From positions 4,588,001-4,652,000 of the forward strand of contig NC_089547.1 in NCBI RefSeq assembly GCF_040115645.1: a stretch of DNA of 64,000 bases, given 5' to 3'. Origin of the DNA: Euwallacea fornicatus. Its lineage: Eukaryota > Arthropoda > Insecta > Coleoptera > Curculionidae. This document shows positions 61,001 through 64,000 of the stretch, in pieces (the stretch's first letter is position 1; the number at the start of each line of letters is the position of its first letter). Position numbers and translations under genes: made by a program. The notes beneath the pieces were generated by a model. The model had not been told where the DNA came from. It searched no databases and worked only from the letters and a program-made list of their open reading frames with translations.

Positions 61001-61204
61001 GTGGAGGAAATGGAACTCTCGCGGCAGAGGTGTAATAGAAGCAACAGTTCAAATGAATCTAGTCGACGATTATCAGTTAATGATGAAGAACAAATGCTTC
61101 AAGAGCATTATGAATATCAATATGGTTGTTATTATGAAGGGGCATATCAATACGATTGTCCTTGGGAGGAATTTGAGGGTGATCGTGGCTATCACTCTTG
61201 CTAA
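58066..61204 (+). CDS. Small RS-domain protein between the two SR copies
   Basis: A five-exon model closes in phase: 58066-58298, 59764-59867, 60276-60354, 60429-60497 and 60937-61204 (250 residues). The last intron needs a GC-AG splice (AAAG/GCAAGA at 60497/60498) and the donor at 59867 (AAG/GTCCCA) is weak, so exons 2 and 3 are the least certain. The N-terminal exon ends ESKMSEFFKRRLERS; the middle is Ser/Arg-rich (CRRARKSRSSRRHRRRQR, then RSRSLTNHKGNYRRSRSSS); the end is acidic and Tyr-rich (EHYEYQYGCYYEGAYQYD). An LSVEE block next to RS dipeptides recalls LALSVEERR of the flanking copies, so this may be a diverged paralogue. AATAAA at 61302-61307. Function not known; probably a nuclear splicing-related protein. 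Confidence 0.5.
58975..59015 (+). repeat. Degenerate TTAGG/TCAGG telomere-like tract
   Basis: About six imperfect five-base units in a row (TTTAGGTTAGGCCAGGTTAG, then TTCAGGTTAGT). TTAGG is the ancestral arthropod telomere repeat and TCAGG is a beetle variant. The tract is short and lies inside the large intron of the middle RS gene. Confidence 0.4.
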
Positions 61205-61319
61205 TAGTTTGTTTGGTGTGGCTGGTCACATTGTAATATGTATATAAAAGAAAAATTTGATTTTGACTGATTGAATGTATTTTTAGTAATTTAAATATGT
61301 TAATAAAAACGTTTTAATT

Positions 61320-61850
61320 AAACAAATAGTGTTATCCTTTACCACATTTTCACCCAAGAAACGTGTTTGTCGCTGAATTAGGATTCAAGATACGTCGAGT
61401 TTGCATATTGTTTACGGCATAGATTTTTTACATTATCTTTGTTTCGATTACCGATTTGCCCCTTTGGGGTGTCCATTTTTATATAAAATGAGTGCATAAG
61501 TTCACAAATAAATTACAGAAAAAAAACGGGATGCTAGATTTCGGTCACCAATGCATAAAAATTGGTTAAAATTTAATGTTTTTCCCTTAAAAAATTAAAA
61601 TTAAAACTTACAAATGTCTGCAATTGAGGTTAGAATTCGAGTTTCTTCGTCTAGATGATCTACACTAGAAATCTTGTTTATGTTTTCAAAGAATTGTCAA
61701 AACTGTCATTTGAATGACAATGGACTCCCATGTGACATGAATTATGTTTTTTCTTAAAAGTAAACTTTTAACAACCAAATTGAATTTTTTTACTACTTTA
61801 ACACAAGTTTTAGTGCAATAATTTAGAATTAAACATTTCTTGTGCTATAA
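61320..61850. repeat. Duplicated promoter block of SR copy B
   Basis: From about 61440 to the ATG at 61855 this stretch aligns by eye with 55080-55462 upstream of copy A: TTTTATATAAAATG, then AAAAAAA, a GATTTCGRTCA word, TAAAAATTRGYT, CATTTGAATGACAATRGACT and AACATTTCTTGTG occur in the same order in both. It is the upstream part of a tandem duplication. The left end includes a remnant of the first codons of the neighbouring minus-strand gene. Confidence 0.65.
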
Positions 61851-61854
61851 AAAA

Positions 61855-64000
61855 ATGAGTCAGGATTACCATTCAGAATCTAATCGAGAGAGGTGAGAAT
61901 TTTATGTGGTGAATTTGTGCGTGAGGGCTTACTCTTTCCGCAGTGTTTCCCAATTACTTCATTTAGGGCCTGAGTATAGTGGCCCTTGTTATATGTTTCT
62001 TTCATCACGTTTCTGGTCTCTCTACATCAGATGTATCTTTCAGGGCTGTTTATGTTAAATATAAGGAACCAATGTGTTTGGCTAAGAGTGTTACCAGTAG
62101 ATTTGGCCCCTCAAGCCTTTAAACACAATTTACATAAAACCAAGTGTAATGCTTGTGGTTTTGTAACATCTCCCTTACAGGTTAGATCACCTTCCATAAC
62201 ACCCTTAAGTTTATTGTCACTGTACTGAATAGCTACATATATATATTCAATTCTAACTTATATTTATTATCTGCTGCCTGATTAAATTTTTTAAAATTGA
62301 GTTGCCAGAAAATTACTTGTTCTGTCTTGGGAAGCTAGTTCCAAAGGCAGAGTTTGTATCGTACATCTGCTTTTACCATAAGATGTTATGGCAAGCCTCT
62401 ATTTCTAACTGAGCAGGAATGACATTAGAGCTAGCAGTGTTTCTATAAATTAACACTGAAATTTGATTTTCAAATCTTTGCCAAGTGCCTTCTCAGATTT
62501 TGTAAACCCTCCCTTTTAAGCTTTATTTGTACCTAGGGCTATTTCCCATCGTAAAAGTCATTTAGAGTTAAATCCTACAAAGTATACTAAACAAGAACAT
62601 GGGAGTTGTTCGTGGATGTTACCACCTCTGCCCTTAGGTCATGTTATACTACAATGTCAATACAGCAAAAATAAGAAATAATAGTTTTTATAGGAGATTG
62701 ATAAAAAATATTATATTAATACTATCCCATATTCTGTTAACATGTAATAATTCTCATTTTTTTTACTTTCAGTTCACCAGATGATGACTTTTCAAAACGT
62801 AGTATACTCTCCAAGATAGACATATCTGTATTGAAGAGGTACAAATTATCTGTTACCCGGATTGCGTCGGGATCAGCGCCATTTCCTCTGAACAGAACAG
62901 AACACCTTCTAGACAGAACAATCGATGATCCTTCGAAAATTTGCGCTTATGTCCACCTGCGTAAAAGTGGGTTTCCGTCTTATCAGTCCGGCTCTTACTT
63001 ACTTCCATAACTTTCCAATAGGCTACCCTCCACAGGTGCCAATATTTGGACCCAACATTAAGGTAAATCAAGAATTCACCGGAGATCGAACAGTGGTACG
63101 TTCTAGAAGAAAGAAAAGCCAATCACAACGGCAAAGGAACAGATCGAGATCGCAAAGCCACAGGTCTGAAAGGAGGTCTCATAGAAGAAGTGGAGATCGC
63201 AGTAAAAGCAGGAATAGAGAGAGAAGGAGCGAAAGCAAAGCAAGGAGTCGAAGGAGAAGTAGATCTAGGAGTACATCCAGGAAGTATAGATCTAGAAGTC
63301 GGGAGCGAAGGCGTAGTCGTGATAAGCATAAATCGCCAGGCAGTTCGCGACACAGCAGGAAATCGAGATCTCGCTCCAGATCTGCAGGACCAAGCAGGAG
63401 ACGGTCAATATCTCCTTTGAAACCTGGGGAATACCGTCCTGGACATCCAGATCTTGCTTTGTCTGTTGAAGAACGGAGGCATAGGAGGTCGAGAACGCGC
63501 AGTCAAAGTCCCAGGTAAATTTCCTTGCCTATTTTTGTTAACTTAGTACTTATGAAGTTGTCTAATTGTCAAGGGGGTCAACAGACAGATACAAATCAAC
63601 TCGCAGCAAAGACAGACGCTCTTCAGGTTAGAAAATCACGGGAATATTTGTGTTAATAGAATATATATATAAATGTTTTTTAATAGAGAGATCTAGGTCA
63701 AAAAGATCCTCTCGGTCACCACACAAGAGACACAGGGAACATTCCAGGTCTTCATCCACAGTGCTTATGCCAACAATGGACTTTGGTTACTATGACGTAA
63801 GAATGCAACTTAATTTAAAATTAGCTGCAATATTGTCACGTTTATTTCCAGGGCTACAATCCCATGCCAATGCATCCCTACAGAGCTCGATTTCCAATGA
63901 TGGATCCCCATTTCTATTATCCTAGAATGTACCCACCAGGGATGATGATGCCCCGAATGCCCATGGGACCAATGATGCAGCGCATGCCAAGGCCACGATT
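61855..64000 (+). CDS. SR/proline-rich protein copy B, partial (cut by window end)
   Basis: Exons 61855-61892, 62773-62966, 63022-63514, 63574-63626, 63687-63796 and 63852 to the window end. Exon order, lengths (38, 194, 110 identical) and phases match copy A; exons 3 and 4 are 6 and 3 bases longer. The same N terminus (MSQDYHSESNRE), PFPLNRTEHLLDRTIDDPSK, YPPQVPIFGPNIKV, RS domain, PGEYRPGHPDLALSVEERR and Met/Pro-rich tail are present, with no frame breaks seen. The main protein differences are after LKRYKLSV, where copy B has TRIASGS against MGFTPRS, and scattered RS changes. Intron 1 is 880 bases against 373. The copy looks functional as far as it can be seen. Confidence 0.82.

Noticed and set aside
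1..64000. CRISPR arrays, operons, ribosome binding sites
   Set aside because: This is eukaryotic nuclear DNA with spliced genes; no regularly spaced identical repeats were found.

Overview
This window reads as nuclear DNA of an insect, most likely a beetle. The genes are split by short GT-AG introns (many 45-65 bases), intergenic DNA is AT-rich, and the products are animal ones: a Diego-type planar polarity protein, a tachykinin-related peptide precursor of the insect F-x-G-x-R-amide type, a chymotrypsin-fold protease, and an SR/proline-rich protein that resembles insect transformer/feminizer. Mixed TTAGG/TCAGG tracts fit a beetle but prove nothing. There is no bacterial, viral or organellar sequence and no CRISPR array, and I found no tRNA or rRNA gene by eye.

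Layout. 1-12.47 kb: no confident gene, only a decayed Tc1/mariner-type transposase and a diverged direct repeat. 12.48-19.5 kb (+): a seven-coding-exon ankyrin-repeat gene (diego/ANKRD6 type) with transposon debris in two introns. 20.9-22.4 kb (+): a secreted cysteine-rich, VWC-like protein in six exons. 24.4-26.7 kb (+): a six-exon serine protease with unusual substitutions. 27.5-27.8 kb: an orphan promoter-like segment with E2F-type sites. 27.8-45.8 kb: about 18 kb without recognisable coding sequence, holding much of a dispersed ~20-30 base motif. 45.8-46.9 kb (+): tachykinin precursor with eight amidated repeats. 48.0-49.0 kb (-): glyoxylate/hydroxypyruvate reductase. 50.8-51.9 kb (-): DRAM/TMEM150-family membrane protein. 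52.2-52.5 kb (+): small unrecognised two-exon ORF. 53.4-54.4 kb (+): translation elongation factor eEF1B beta, convergent with a 198-residue protein (54.5-55.1 kb, -) that may be the Rcd4/PPP1R35 centriole protein. 55.5-64 kb (+): two tandem copies of an SR/proline-rich gene, the second cut by the window end, with a third small RS-domain gene between them.

The most interesting region is 55-64 kb. The two SR genes share exon number, phases and promoter sequence. The duplicated block appears to include the first codons of the neighbouring minus-strand gene, which marks one breakpoint. Copy A keeps an optional exon with an in-frame stop in intron 1; the matching splice acceptor is lost in copy B. 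If this family is transformer, the arrangement would parallel the fem/csd duplication of bees; that is inference. Other points are a Tk precursor whose 63-base second intron is open in frame, and a protease that has lost the 191-220 disulfide and the usual zymogen cleavage residue.
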